A DNA stretch of 64,000 bases, taken from assembly GCF_003122215.1 (NCBI RefSeq), contig NZ_QEYD01000001.1, positions 480,365 through 544,364 of the forward strand, written 5' to 3'. A program made the translations under genes and the position numbers. Below the pieces are notes generated by a model. That model was not told the DNA's origin. It saw only the letters and a list, made by a program, of their open reading frames with translations, and did no database searches. This document shows, one piece after another, positions 8,530 through 17,690 of this stretch; the first letter of the stretch is position 1; the number at the start of each line of letters is the position of its first letter. Source of the stretch: Pararhodobacter marinus. GTDB lineage: Bacteria > Pseudomonadota > Alphaproteobacteria > Rhodobacterales > Rhodobacteraceae.

Positions 8530-9087
8530 TCAGTGCAGACGCTGGTCGACCGTCGCGATCGAGTTCTCGATCATCTTGTTGGCGTCTTCCGCCGTCATGT
8601 TGCTGGCGATCAGCTCGCGCGAGGCAGCGATCGACACCGCGATGGCACGGTCGCGCACGGCTTTCACCGCCCCCGCCTCGGCCGACGCGATCTGATCCTC
8701 GGCCGCACGCAGACGACGCGCGATCGTGGCTTCCAGGTCGGCTTGCGCCTGTTTCGCGGCAAGCTCGGCATCCGCCTTGGCCTTCGCGACGATACGCTCG
8801 GCCTGGTCCTTGACCTCGGCCTTCTTGCGCTCGAAGGACGCCCGCAGTTCCTGGGCCTCTTCCCGCAGCTTGCGCGCTTCGTCGAGCTCGGCGCGGATCG
8901 TCGCGGCACGCTTGTCCAGAAGGCCGCCGATCAACGACGGAACCTTGAAGTAGAACAGCACCCCGACGAACAGGAGGAACGCGAGCAACACGACGAAGTC
9001 GGTGTTGCGCAGCGAGAAGAACGGACCAGTAGCGGCCAGAGCCGGCGACGCGGCAAAGACCGTGATCAGGGTCAGAAAGCGGCTCAT
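8530..9087 (-). CDS. atpF: ATP synthase F0 subunit b
   Basis: 185 aa. One N-terminal membrane helix ([16 protein letters not shown]) follows a short leader-like stretch. A long Ala/Glu/Lys/Arg-rich coiled coil then forms the peripheral stalk joining F0 to F1. It is the last gene of the F0 operon, and its ATG overlaps the b' stop as ATGA. It is the b copy rather than b' by operon position and by its membrane segment. Confidence 0.93.
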   Translation of the reverse strand: MSRFLTLITVFAASPALAATGPFFSLRNTDFVVLLAFLLFVGVLFYFKVPSLIGGLLDKRAATIRAELDEARKLREEAQELRASFERKKAEVKDQAERIVAKAKADAELAAKQAQADLEATIARRLRAAEDQIASAEAGAVKAVRDRAIAVSIAASRELIASNMTAEDANKMIENSIATVDQRLH

Positions 9088-9665
9088 GCGGCACCCCCGT
9101 TCAGGCGCTTGTCGACCGCCGAACCGACGGAGGCAGCATCGGCCTGCACGCCAAAGGCGGTCAGGATTTCCTGCGTCGTGTCCTTGGCCACCGCGCTCAC
9201 GGCTTCGGCGGCGCTTTCCCGGATCTCGGCGATCCGCGCTTCCGATTCCGCGGTGCGGGCGGCGATTTCGGCATCCGCCTTGGCGATGGCCACGTCGAGT
9301 TCCTTCTGGATCTCGGCGCGCGATTCCTCGACCACCTTGGCTGCCGCAGCGCGCGCGTCGTCGAGGGCCTTGTGATAGGCGGCCTCGGCCTCGGCGGCCT
9401 GTTGCTTGTAGGTCTCGGCGGCGGCGATATCGTTGGTGATGGTCCCGGTCCGTTCGGCCAGAACCGAACCGATCCGCGGCAACGCCACGCGCGAGAGAAT
9501 GAAATAGAGCACGACCAGCGCGACCACGAGCCAGAAGATCTGGTTCGGGAAGGTCGCAAAATCGAGCTGCGGCATGCCACCCGACGCCGCCTCGGCACCA
9601 TGTGCGGCGGCAGCCCCGTGTTCGGCCGCTTGCTCGGCTCCGTGCTCGAGAACTGTTTCTTCCAT
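9084..9665 (-). CDS. atpF': ATP synthase F0 subunit b'
   Basis: 193 aa. A His/Ala/Glu-rich N-terminal extension (~30 residues) precedes [19 protein letters not shown], the single membrane helix. The coiled-coil stalk arm follows. FPNQIFWLV is characteristic of b'-type subunits of photosynthetic and related alphaproteobacteria, where b and b' form a heterodimer in place of a b homodimer. It sits between atpE and atpF. Confidence 0.93.
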   Translation of the reverse strand: MEETVLEHGAEQAAEHGAAAAHGAEAASGGMPQLDFATFPNQIFWLVVALVVLYFILSRVALPRIGSVLAERTGTITNDIAAAETYKQQAAEAEAAYHKALDDARAAAAKVVEESRAEIQKELDVAIAKADAEIAARTAESEARIAEIRESAAEAVSAVAKDTTQEILTAFGVQADAASVGSAVDKRLNGGAA

Positions 9666-9743
9666 CGGATGCTCCTGATTGACCGTATCCGCCGGGCAGG
9701 TCGTCAGACCCGCCCGGCCGTAAGGATCACGGGAAGGTCAGGA

Positions 9744-9980
9744 TCAGACGGCGAACATCAGCAGCAGAGCGACGAGGAACGAGAAGATCCCCAGCGCTTC
9801 GGCGAAGGCGATGCCGATGAACAGCGTCGCGGTCTGGCCGGCAGCGGCCGAGGGGTTGCGCAGCGCGCCCGACAGGAAGTTGCCGGCAACGTTGCCCACA
9901 CCGACAGCAGCCCCGCCCATGCCCATGCAGGCCAGGCCAGCGCCGATGTAAGCACCCATTTGAACGATCGAGCCTTCCAT
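9744..9980 (-). CDS. atpE: ATP synthase F0 subunit c
   Basis: 78 aa, two membrane helices forming the proton-driven rotor ring. The loop [11 protein letters not shown] and the proton-carrying glutamate in [13 protein letters not shown] are intact. ATG 9980 is chosen because AAGGAG lies eight bases ahead; a GTG nine bases further upstream is too close to that site. Confidence 0.96.
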   Translation of the reverse strand: MEGSIVQMGAYIGAGLACMGMGGAAVGVGNVAGNFLSGALRNPSAAAGQTATLFIGIAFAEALGIFSFLVALLLMFAV

Positions 9981-10045
9981 ATTCGTCACTCCTTACGGTT
10001 GGAATTGGCTATAGAGAGATATCCGGGGACCAGTCAGCCGGGCCG

Positions 10046-10816
10046 TCAGTGGCTCGGGTGCAGCGCGTCCTTCAGGTACACGCAGGTCAGGATGGTGAAC
10101 ACGTAGGCCTGGATGAAGGCCACGAGAATTTCGAGCCCGTACATCGCGGTGATGGCGATGATGGACAAAGGCGTCACGGCAACCCCGATCCCCGAGATCA
10201 GGATCAGCGGCGCGAAGGCGGCGAACACCTTGATCACGGCGTGACCGGCCATCATGTTGCCCGCAAGACGAATGGAATGGCTGACCGGGCGCACGAAATA
10301 CGAGATGACCTCGATCAGCGCCAGGACCGGGCGCAGGGCCAGAGGCGCCGACGACACCCAGAACAGACCCAGGAACCCCGCGCCGTTCTTGACGAAACCG
10401 ACGATGGTCACGGTCAGGAACACGCCGATCGCCAGGATCGCGGTCACGGCGATATGCGAGGTGGGCGTGAACGCCATGGGCAGCAGGCCCAGGAAGTTCG
10501 AAAAGACGATGAACAGGAACACGGTGAAGATATAGGGGAAGAAGGACAGCGCCTCTTTGCCCGCAACGTCTTCGACCATCTTGTGGATGAAGCCATAGGC
10601 CAGCTCGGCAACCGACTGGATCCGCGTCGGCACGATGGCGCGGCCCCGGGTGCCGGCGATGAACAGAAGCGCGGCCGCCAGGACGCTCAGCGCCATCCAG
10701 AGCGTGGCATTGGTGATGGTGAAGACGCCGACGTCACCGTCGCCGAACAGCGGCGAGACGATGAATTGATCCATCGGGTGGAAGGTCAGGCCTTCGCCAT
10801 GCTCTTCTGCGGCCAC
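10046..10816 (-). CDS. atpB: ATP synthase F0 subunit a
   Basis: 256 aa, five to six membrane helices. It holds the proton half-channels and the essential arginine in [14 protein letters not shown] that faces the c-ring glutamate. The N-terminal [13 protein letters not shown] and C-terminal [14 protein letters not shown] are typical of alphaproteobacterial AtpB. The start is a GTG, three bases after the atpI stop and behind an AGGGGA site. Confidence 0.96.
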   Translation of the reverse strand: MAAEEHGEGLTFHPMDQFIVSPLFGDGDVGVFTITNATLWMALSVLAAALLFIAGTRGRAIVPTRIQSVAELAYGFIHKMVEDVAGKEALSFFPYIFTVFLFIVFSNFLGLLPMAFTPTSHIAVTAILAIGVFLTVTIVGFVKNGAGFLGLFWVSSAPLALRPVLALIEVISYFVRPVSHSIRLAGNMMAGHAVIKVFAAFAPLILISGIGVAVTPLSIIAITAMYGLEILVAFIQAYVFTILTCVYLKDALHPSH

Positions 10817-10819
10817 GTG

Positions 10820-11155
10820 TCAGTCCCCTTCGTTCTTGGCGGCTGTCCCCGCCTGCGTGCTCTTCCGTTGGGCTTCCTGCGCGGTCCGCATCATCGTGCG
10901 GATCCCGGCGACAAGGCCCAGAAATATGAACAGCACCAGGAACAGCGGCATGGTGTCGAACACCTTATCCAGCCCGAACCCGATGCCGAAACCGATCAGA
11001 AGACCGGCAACCAGCTCGGTGACCATGCGCCAGGCGTAATTCGCCATGTCATGGCCCTGCGCCACCCCGTTCGTCTTCGGCGCCTGCGCCTTCTTCAAAC
11101 TCGCGAGCCGCGCGTCGAGCGCTTTCAGGCGCTCCAGATCGTTCGGTTCGGACAT
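10820..11155 (-). CDS. atpI: ATP synthase protein I
   Basis: 111 aa. A charged N-terminal ~45 residues is followed by two hydrophobic helices (LVAGLLIGFGIGFGLDKVF and LFLVLFIFLGLVAGIRTMM), the AtpI pattern. AtpI helps assemble the c-ring and is encoded first in F0 operons. ATG 11155 (MSEPNDLERLKALDARLA) fits the family. An upstream in-frame extension to 11359 crosses A/T-rich promoter-like DNA and is rejected. Confidence 0.9.
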   Translation of the reverse strand: MSEPNDLERLKALDARLASLKKAQAPKTNGVAQGHDMANYAWRMVTELVAGLLIGFGIGFGLDKVFDTMPLFLVLFIFLGLVAGIRTMMRTAQEAQRKSTQAGTAAKNEGD

Positions 11156-11323
11156 GGCGAAGGTCCCTGCGACAGTCGGGGTGACGGTCGGGCGCAACCT
11201 AGGGTCGGGGGATGCCAGAGTCAACAAGTATTCGTGATAGCTAAGCTTATGAAATAGAATGATAAAATTATCCTGCGCCGCGCTGCCGCAGGCGGAAAAG
11301 CGGGCTCCGCGCCGCCCGGTCAT

Positions 11324-11343
11324 ATTCAACCGATCCGTTGAAT
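11324..11343. promoter_or_regulatory. Perfect inverted repeat, probable ArsR operator
   Basis: ATTCAAC, six bases, GTTGAAT: a perfect 7-6-7 palindrome 39 bases before the ArsR start. This size and position fit an autoregulatory site for the winged-helix repressor that follows. Confidence 0.6.
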
Positions 11344-11382
11344 GTCTTGACCGCTCCACGCGGCGCCGATACGCCCGATGCC

Positions 11383-11739
11383 ATGAGCCTCCCGGTCAAC
11401 GACGCCAAAACCCTCGACGCGGTCTTCATGGCGCTGGCCGATCCCACGCGCCGGGCGATCCTGTCGATGCTGCTCGAAGACGACATGGCGGTCACCGATG
11501 TCGCCGATCCCTTCCCGATCTCGCTCGCCGCGATCTCGAAACACCTGTCGATCCTCGCCGAGGCCGGGCTCATCAGCCAGGAAAAGCGCGGCCGGGTGAA
11601 ATGGTGCAAGCTCGAACCCGACGCGATGCGCGCCGCCTCGGTCTGGATGCAGGCGTTCGGCCAGTTCGAGCCGCTCAATCTCGACGCTTTCGAGCGCTTC
11701 CTCGCCTCTGAACTCGGCATTCCGACCGACGGCGACTGA
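11383..11739 (+). CDS. ArsR-family transcriptional regulator
   Basis: 118 aa winged-helix protein. ALADPTRRAILSMLLEDDMAVTDVADPF then ISLAAISKHLSILAEAGL forms the helix-turn-helix. The metal-binding ELCVCDL cysteines of arsenic-type repressors are absent, so this is the metal-free SdpR-like branch. Such regulators usually sit beside an SRPBCC (AHSA1) gene, but here it is alone, followed by smc on the other strand. ATG 11383 was chosen; a TTG at 11338 would overlap the palindrome. Confidence 0.85.
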   Translation: MSLPVNDAKTLDAVFMALADPTRRAILSMLLEDDMAVTDVADPFPISLAAISKHLSILAEAGLISQEKRGRVKWCKLEPDAMRAASVWMQAFGQFEPLNLDAFERFLASELGIPTDGD

Positions 11740-11750
11740 GCCGCCCGCCC

Positions 11751-11820
11751 TCTTTGTTCCGGAAATATCCTCGGGGGGTGAATTGGCCATAGGCCAAGAG
11801 GGGGGCAGACAGCCCCCCGG
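11751..11820 (-). repeat. Intergenic hairpin/GGATATTT element, copy B
   Basis: On the minus strand, a GGGGGGCT..AGCCCCCC hairpin and a GGCC stem are followed by GAGGATATTTCCGGAACAAA. It begins six bases beyond the smc stop and points with smc. It also separates smc from the convergent arsR gene. Confidence 0.75.
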
Positions 11821-11826
11821 GACCTG

Positions 11827-14800
11827 CTATGCCACCAGCGATTCGGCGTCCTTGAGGTTCACACTCACCAGCTGGCTCACGCCCTGTTCCGCCATGGTCA
11901 CACCGAACAGCCGGTCCATCCGCGCCATGGTCAGCGCGTTATGGGTGATGATCAGGAAGCGCGTCTCGGTGCGGCGGGTCATCTCGTCCAGCAGCTCGCA
12001 GAACCGCACCACGTTGGCATCGTCAAGCGGTGCATCCACCTCGTCGAGCACACAGATCGGCGCCGGGTTGGCCAGGAACACGCCAAAGATCAGGGCCAGC
12101 GCGGTCAGCGTCTGCTCGCCCCCCGACAAGAGGCTCAGCGAGGCCAGCTTTTTGCCCGGCGGCTGGCACAGGATTTCCAGCCCCGCTTCCAGCGGATCGT
12201 CGGATTCGACCAGCACCAGCCGCGCCTCGCCGCCGTTGAACAGATGGGTGAACAGCGTGGCGAAATTGGCGTGGACCTGATCGAAGGCGGCCAGCAGCCG
12301 CTCACGCCCCTCGCGGTTCAGCGCCGCGATCCCGCCGCGCAGCTTGGCCACGGCGGCTTCCAGATCGGCCTTTTCCGTTACCAGCGTGCCGTGTTCCTCT
12401 TCGACCTGCCGCGCGTCTTCCTCGGCGCGCAGGTTGACCGCGCCCAAGGCGTCGCGGGCCCGGCGCAGGCGGGCGATCTCGGTTTCCAGCGTGGTGGAAT
12501 CGGGGATCTCGTCGGCGGCGATGCCCAACTGGTTCAGCAGCCCCTGCGGCGTCGTGTCCAGCTCGTCGGCGATGCGGTTGGCGGCCAGCGTCACCGCTTC
12601 GCCCGCCGCGTCGACCCGGGCTTCGGCGCGGGCGCGGGCCTCGCGCGCTTCGCCCGCCGCCCGTTCGGCGTTGCGCTCGGTCTCTTGCGCGGCGCGCAGG
12701 GCGCTTTCGGCCGACAAGAGCGCCTCGACGGCGGCGGTGCGGCGTTCCTCGGCCTCGGTGATCGCCTCGGACAGCTCGGCCCGGCGGGCGAGGATTTCCT
12801 CGGGCGCGGCATTCGCTTCCGACAGTTCGTCCTGCGCGTCGTCGGCGCGGCGCTCCAGATCGGCGATCCGCTCGGCGGCATTGGTCTTGCGCGCGGTCCA
12901 GCTCTGGATATCGCGCGCGACTTCCTGCGAACGGGTGCGCCGCGCCGCGCCGTCGCGACGGATCTCTTCCTGCGCGGCGCGGCGTGACAGCATTGCCACG
13001 CGCGCGGCCTCGACCCGGGTACGGATGGTTTCCAGCGCCCCGCGCGCGGCGTCGATATCGTCCAGCTCGGCCAGGGCCTCCTCCGCCTCGGCGCGGCGCG
13101 ACTGCGCGTCCTCGGCTTCGGCCTGCATCCGGTCCAGCGTCAGCCCGGCGCTTTCGCGCTTCGATTGTGCAAGGCTCGCGGCGGCCTCGGCGCGGGACTG
13201 GGCTCGGGTGGCTTCGGTCAGGCGCTGTTCGGCGGCGCGGCGGGCATCGCGCGCCATGCGGTCGGCCTCGGTCCGCTGCGTCAGCGCGGATTGCAGCGCT
13301 TCATGAGTCTCGCGCGCGGTGTCCTGACGTTCCTCGGCTTCGTCCAGTTCGGCGCGCAGGGCATCGAGCCGGTTGCGCTGCGTCAGGCGGATCGCGGCGG
13401 CCGAGGGCGCATCCTCGCCGCGCTGCATCAGCCCGTCCCAGCGCCACAGGTCGCCATCCGTGGTCACCAGCCGCTGACCGGGGCGCAGCTCGGCATGCAG
13501 CGCCTCGGCGCGCGCGGCGTCGGCAAGGCCGATCTGTGACAGGCGGCGGGTCAGTTCGGCGGGCGCCGTGACCCATGCGGCGAGCGGTTCGACACCCGCG
13601 GGCAGCGGCGCCGTGTCGTCATAGCCCGGCAGCGTGCGCCAGCCCGAGCCCGCCTCGGCCGGTGCCGCGCGCAGATCGTCGCCCAAGGCGGCGCCCAGCG
13701 CGTGCTCGTATCCCGGCGCAACGCGAAGCTGGTCCAAGATACCGCCCGCCTGATCCCTGTCGCGGTCGATGAGCCGTTGCAGCGCGGTCAGCTCGGCGGA
13801 CAGGGCCGAGACCTCGCCCTCGGCCCCGGCGCGGGCGGCGCGGGCCTCGACCTCGGCGGCCTGCGCTTCGGCGCGGGCGGCTTCGGCCTCGGCCAGGGCC
13901 TCTTCGGCGGCGTCCAGCATGTCCTGCGCGGCGTCCAGCGCTTCGCGCGTTGCGTCCTGCTCGGCCTCGGCGGCTTCGAGATTGGCCTCGGCCTGCGCGG
14001 CTTCGTCGGCGGCGCGCTGGGCGCCCGCAGCGGCCTTGTCACCTTCGGCGTTGGCCTCGGCAGCCTGCCGGGTCAGGGACTGGTGCCGGGCGGACAGGCG
14101 GGCGACATCCTCGGTCGCTTCGGTCAGATGCGCTTCGATATCGGCCAGCACATCGGAGGCTTCGCGCGCGGCCTCGACGGCCTCGGCCAGCTTCTCGTCG
14201 TAGCCTTCCGAGGCCCGGGCCAGCTGTTCCTCTTCCCATTGCAACCGTTCGATGGTCTCGTCGGCATCCGCCGCCAGCCCGGCTTCGCGCTGGGCGTCGA
14301 GCCGCAGCTGTTCGATCCGCGCCATCAGCGTCTGCACCGCTTCGCGCGCGCGGGTTTCCTGATCGCTGAGCGTATCGCGCTGGACATGCAGCCGCTGCAG
14401 GATGGCGCCGGCGATCGATTCCTCTTCGCGCAGCGGCGGCAGCGCGTCTTCGCGGCCCTCGCGCTCGGCGCGGGCCTCGCGCGCGGCCCGTTCGGCGGCG
14501 GCGGCCTGCGTGACGGCTTCGGCCAGCGCCGATTGCACCTCGGCCCGGGCCTGTGCGGCCTCGCGCCAGCGCTTGTACAGGATCATCCCTTCGTTCCGGC
14601 GCAGCGCCGTGGCGATCTCGCGATAGCGCGCGGCCTGTCGGGCTTGCCGGTTCAGCACCGCCAGCTGCTGTGCCAGCTGTTCCACCGTATCGCCCACGCG
14701 TTCGAGATTGGTCTCGGTCGCATTGAGCCGCAGCTCGGCCTCGTGCCGGCGCTGGTAGAGCCCCGAGATGCCGGCGGCCTCTTCGAGGACCCGCCGGCGC

Positions 14801-15276
14801 GCCTTGGGCTTGGCGTTGATGAGTTCCGAAATCTGCCCCTGCCGGACCAGCGCGGGCGAATGCGCCCCGGTCGAGGCATCGGCGAACAGCATCTGCACGT
14901 CGCGCGCGCGCACATCCTTGCCGTTCACCTTGTAGGCCGACCCCGCATCGCGGGTGATCCGCCGCGTCACTTCCAGCGCGTCGGTATCGTTGAACCCCGC
15001 CGGCGCCAGCCGGTCGGAATTGTCGAGACTGAGCGCCACTTCGGCAAAAGCCCGGGCGCCGCGCGACTTGGTGCCGGCGAAAACCACGTCTTCCATGCCC
15101 GAGCCGCGCATCGCCGTGGGGCGGTTTTCGCCCATCACCCAGCGCAGCGCTTCCAGCAGGTTGGACTTGCCGCAGCCATTCGGCCCGACCACGCCGGTCA
15201 GCCCCTCGCGGATCACCAGTTCGGTGGGATCCACGAAGCTCTTGAACCCGTTGAGGCGCAGGCGGGTGAAATGCAA
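11827..15276 (-). CDS. smc: Chromosome segregation protein SMC
   Basis: 1149 aa, full length for SMC. The Walker A GPNGCGKSN is at residues 31-39 and the QGQISELINAKP motif follows. Two very long Ala/Glu/Arg-rich coiled coils flank a hinge near the middle. The C-terminal head has LLSGGEQTLTALALIF and Walker B CVLDEVDAPLDD. SMC condenses and segregates the chromosome with ScpA/ScpB, which are not here. The start is TTG at 15276 (read as Met, then HFTRLRLNGFKSF), placing the family's conserved first residues at the N-terminus. The extension to 15402 is unrelated in sequence. Confidence 0.95.
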   Translation of the reverse strand: MHFTRLRLNGFKSFVDPTELVIREGLTGVVGPNGCGKSNLLEALRWVMGENRPTAMRGSGMEDVVFAGTKSRGARAFAEVALSLDNSDRLAPAGFNDTDALEVTRRITRDAGSAYKVNGKDVRARDVQMLFADASTGAHSPALVRQGQISELINAKPKARRRVLEEAAGISGLYQRRHEAELRLNATETNLERVGDTVEQLAQQLAVLNRQARQAARYREIATALRRNEGMILYKRWREAAQARAEVQSALAEAVTQAAAAERAAREARAEREGREDALPPLREEESIAGAILQRLHVQRDTLSDQETRAREAVQTLMARIEQLRLDAQREAGLAADADETIERLQWEEEQLARASEGYDEKLAEAVEAAREASDVLADIEAHLTEATEDVARLSARHQSLTRQAAEANAEGDKAAAGAQRAADEAAQAEANLEAAEAEQDATREALDAAQDMLDAAEEALAEAEAARAEAQAAEVEARAARAGAEGEVSALSAELTALQRLIDRDRDQAGGILDQLRVAPGYEHALGAALGDDLRAAPAEAGSGWRTLPGYDDTAPLPAGVEPLAAWVTAPAELTRRLSQIGLADAARAEALHAELRPGQRLVTTDGDLWRWDGLMQRGEDAPSAAAIRLTQRNRLDALRAELDEAEERQDTARETHEALQSALTQRTEADRMARDARRAAEQRLTEATRAQSRAEAAASLAQSKRESAGLTLDRMQAEAEDAQSRRAEAEEALAELDDIDAARGALETIRTRVEAARVAMLSRRAAQEEIRRDGAARRTRSQEVARDIQSWTARKTNAAERIADLERRADDAQDELSEANAAPEEILARRAELSEAITEAEERRTAAVEALLSAESALRAAQETERNAERAAGEAREARARAEARVDAAGEAVTLAANRIADELDTTPQGLLNQLGIAADEIPDSTTLETEIARLRRARDALGAVNLRAEEDARQVEEEHGTLVTEKADLEAAVAKLRGGIAALNREGRERLLAAFDQVHANFATLFTHLFNGGEARLVLVESDDPLEAGLEILCQPPGKKLASLSLLSGGEQTLTALALIFGVFLANPAPICVLDEVDAPLDDANVVRFCELLDEMTRRTETRFLIITHNALTMARMDRLFGVTMAEQGVSQLVSVNLKDAESLVA

Positions 15277-15368
15277 GGGCGGGGTCCTGTTTCTGCTCTG
15301 GCAGCCAGTCTTTGCACAGCCCGGCGCGGTGTCAAGAAACCACGCCGGATCTTGCTGGCGCCCGGCGG

Positions 15369-15377
15369 TTATCCACA
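15369..15377 (+). promoter_or_regulatory. Perfect DnaA box
   Basis: TTATCCACA, identical to the strong DnaA-binding consensus, lies in the 163-base gap between the divergent smc and GNAT starts. It could link smc transcription to DnaA. Chance occurrence of one nonamer is possible. Confidence 0.5.
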
Positions 15378-15439
15378 AGATATTGGGGCATTGTCGCCAC
15401 ACATCGGGCGATCTAGGCTACCCCGAAAAGAGGTTCCCG

Positions 15440-15892
15440 ATGGCTGTCTCGATTTCCCCCGATACCCCGCGCGACCCGGCGGTAAGCGCGCTTCTGCAGG
15501 CCTCGCATGCCTATCTGCAAAGCCTCTACGACCCCGAGGATAATCATTTCCTGTCCATCGACGCGCTTTGTGCGCCCGATATCCGTTTCTTCACCGCGCG
15601 GCTTGCCGGGAAGCCCGTGGGCACGGCGGCGCTGGCGCTCAGGGCGGGATACGGCGAGATCAAGTCGATGTATGTGGACCCCGGCGCGCGTGGCCATGGC
15701 GCCGCCAAGGCATTGATGGCCCGGCTGATCGGCGAAGGCCGCGCGCTGGGTCTGCCCGCGCTCAAGCTGGAAACCGGCCCGCGCAATACCGAGGCACTGG
15801 CGCTGTATGCCGGCCACGGCTTTACGCGTTGCGGCCCGTTCGGCGACTACCGCGAAAGCCCCGCCTCGGTGTTCATGGGGCTTGCGCTGTGA
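15440..15892 (+). CDS. GNAT-family N-acetyltransferase (first of pair)
   Basis: 150 aa. The acetyl-CoA-binding motif A is present (EIKSMYVDPGARGHGAAKAL), followed by LALYAGHGFTRCGPFGDY, the motif B/C region of putative acetyltransferases. The acceptor is unknown. An AGAGG site precedes ATG 15440. Its stop overlaps the GTG of a second GNAT gene, forming a two-gene unit. Confidence 0.88.
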   Translation: MAVSISPDTPRDPAVSALLQASHAYLQSLYDPEDNHFLSIDALCAPDIRFFTARLAGKPVGTAALALRAGYGEIKSMYVDPGARGHGAAKALMARLIGEGRALGLPALKLETGPRNTEALALYAGHGFTRCGPFGDYRESPASVFMGLAL

Positions 15893-16353
15893 GGCCGGTT
15901 CCGCGCCGGATGGGCCCGGACGAGGATATGACGCCCGTTCATACCCTGCTGACGGCGGCCTTCGCCTCTATGGACGGGATCATCGACCCGCCCTCGTCGC
16001 TGGGCCGGATGACGCCCGCCGATCTGGCCGCCGAGGCGCAGGCGTCCGAGCTCTGGGTTCTGGAACCCGGCCCCGTCGCCTGCATGATCCTGACGGACAA
16101 GGGCGATACGCTGTATCTGGGCAAGCTGGCCGTGGCGGCGTCGCATCGGGGGCAGGGCGTGTCGCGCGTCATGATCGACCATGCCGTCGCGCGCGCCCGG
16201 GCGCTGGGCCGTCCCTCGGTCACGTTGCAGACGCGGGTCGAGCTGACGGCGAATCACGCGGCCTTCCGGGCGATGGGCTTCGCGGAAATCGCCCGCACGG
16301 CGCATCCGGGCTATGACAGGCCCACCTCGATCACCTATCGGCGGCGCCTCTGA
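15889..16353 (+). CDS. GNAT-family N-acetyltransferase (second of pair)
   Basis: 154 aa. Motif A reads LGKLAVAASHRGQGVSRVMI and the tail has AAFRAMGFAEIARTAHPGYD, a standard GNAT fold. The GTG at 15889 overlaps the previous stop as GTGA and gives the usual opening (RPV..EDMTPVHTLLTAAF). An internal ATG at 15928 is a weaker alternative. Substrate is unknown, and the two neighbours share only the fold. Confidence 0.85.
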   Translation: MRPVPRRMGPDEDMTPVHTLLTAAFASMDGIIDPPSSLGRMTPADLAAEAQASELWVLEPGPVACMILTDKGDTLYLGKLAVAASHRGQGVSRVMIDHAVARARALGRPSVTLQTRVELTANHAAFRAMGFAEIARTAHPGYDRPTSITYRRRL

Positions 16354-16393
16354 ACCATCAAGCTTCGTTGCACCTGCGACAATCCGGCCCTTC

Positions 16394-16439
16394 ACATTCT
16401 AAAAAGTGAATGTTATATGAATTCCATAAAATGAATGTA
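16394..16439. promoter_or_regulatory. A/T-rich inverted repeats upstream of the TsoY-like gene
   Basis: ACATTC, eight bases, GAATGT forms an inverted repeat, and a third GAATGT follows about 22 bases later, just before the gene's GGAG site. The patch is strikingly A/T-rich for this genome and probably holds the promoter and an operator for a dedicated regulator that I cannot name. Confidence 0.45.
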
Positions 16440-16451
16440 TGGAGCCGAGTC

Positions 16452-17657
16452 ATGCCGCTTTCCCGCCCCTCCGACACCTATTCCCCGATGTATTTCCTGT
16501 CCTCGCTCGGCGCGGGGGGGTTGTCGGTGACCTTCTTCATGTGGCTGATGTTCTGGGTGCCGCATCCTGGAAAGACCGTGCCGGTCTTCGAAGACATCAT
16601 GGCGGCGTTCCGGTCCGGCGACGCGCTGATGCAGGCGATGATCGTGGGCGCCTGGGCCGGGATCGCGCTGTTTGTTTTCCTCAATCTGAAATCGCTGGTC
16701 TGGAACCTGACGCATTTCCGCGCCTGGACACAGACCGACGCCTACCGCGCCTTCCTGAAGACCAACGCGCAGAGCCAGCTCATGGCAATGCCGCTGGCGC
16801 TCGCCATGTCCGTCAACGGGCTGTTCATTGCCGGGCTCGTCTTCGTCCCGGGCCTGTGGAGTGTGGTCGAATACCTGTTCCCTCTGGCGCTGGCGGCCTT
16901 CACCGCGATCGCCGTCTTCGCGTTCCGCACCTACGGTCATTTCATCGCCCGCATCAAGGTCGAGGGCGGGTTCAACCATGCCGCCAATAACAGCTTCGGC
17001 CAGATCCTGCCCGCCTTCGCCTTCGCGATGATCGGCGTCGGCATGGCCGCCCCTGCCGCGATGAGCACCAGTCCCGCCGTGGTCGGCCTGTCGATCTTCG
17101 CCTCGACCTTCCTGATGGTGACGGTCCTGTTGATCGCGGGCGTGGCCCTGATCCTGGGCATCCGCTCGATGCTGGATCACGGCACGAATGCCGAAACCGC
17201 ACCGACGCTGATGATCCTGATCCCGCTGATGACGATCCTCGGCATCCTGATGATGCGCCAGTCGCACGGTCTGGGCGTGCATTTTGAAGACCACAGCACG
17301 GCAGCACAGACCTTCACCTTCCTGGCGCGGATGATCTCGATCCAGCTTGTCTTCGCGCTGTTCGGCTGGCTGATCCTCGCCCGCCACAATTACGCCAAGC
17401 GCTTTCTCTGGGGCCGCGAAACTTCGGTCATGAGCTACGCGCTGGTCTGTCCCGGTGTCGGTTTCGTGGTGCTGATGCAGTTCTTCATCCACAAGGGGCT
17501 GGTCGCCACGCATCTGGTGGACAAGTTCTCGCCCGCCTACTGGGGCTTCATCGCCATCGCCCTGATCGTGCAGGCCGCCATGATCGCGCTGGTCTTCACC
17601 CTGAACCGCCGGCATTTCGGCGCCCCCCGTGCCGTGGCCGCCGTCCCGGCCGAGTGA
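16452..17657 (+). CDS. TsoY-like multi-pass membrane protein
   Basis: 401 aa with about ten membrane spans. The opening TYSPMYFLSSLGAGGLSVTF and FWVPHPG fit what I recall as the TsoY family of membrane (seleno)proteins. Function is unknown. The only cysteine in the chain is Cys333, in SYALVCPGVGF inside a late membrane segment; in selenoprotein members a Sec would plausibly stand here (inference). ATG 16452 has GGAG eight bases ahead; an upstream in-frame ATG at 16410 lies in the operator-like patch. Family assignment is from memory of the motif pattern. Confidence 0.6.
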   Translation: MPLSRPSDTYSPMYFLSSLGAGGLSVTFFMWLMFWVPHPGKTVPVFEDIMAAFRSGDALMQAMIVGAWAGIALFVFLNLKSLVWNLTHFRAWTQTDAYRAFLKTNAQSQLMAMPLALAMSVNGLFIAGLVFVPGLWSVVEYLFPLALAAFTAIAVFAFRTYGHFIARIKVEGGFNHAANNSFGQILPAFAFAMIGVGMAAPAAMSTSPAVVGLSIFASTFLMVTVLLIAGVALILGIRSMLDHGTNAETAPTLMILIPLMTILGILMMRQSHGLGVHFEDHSTAAQTFTFLARMISIQLVFALFGWLILARHNYAKRFLWGRETSVMSYALVCPGVGFVVLMQFFIHKGLVATHLVDKFSPAYWGFIAIALIVQAAMIALVFTLNRRHFGAPRAVAAVPAE

Positions 17658-17690
17658 CCCAACTTGATAATCCGGCCCGACAACGCGCAC

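Noticed and set aside
10049..11257. 402-codon frame opposite atpB and atpI
   Set aside because: His/Gln/Arg/Gly-rich antisense translation; both atp genes are intact on the minus strand.
13702..15543. 613-codon plus-strand frame opposite smc
   Set aside because: Low-complexity Gly/Leu/Arg translation mirrors the Ala/Glu coiled coil on the coding strand.
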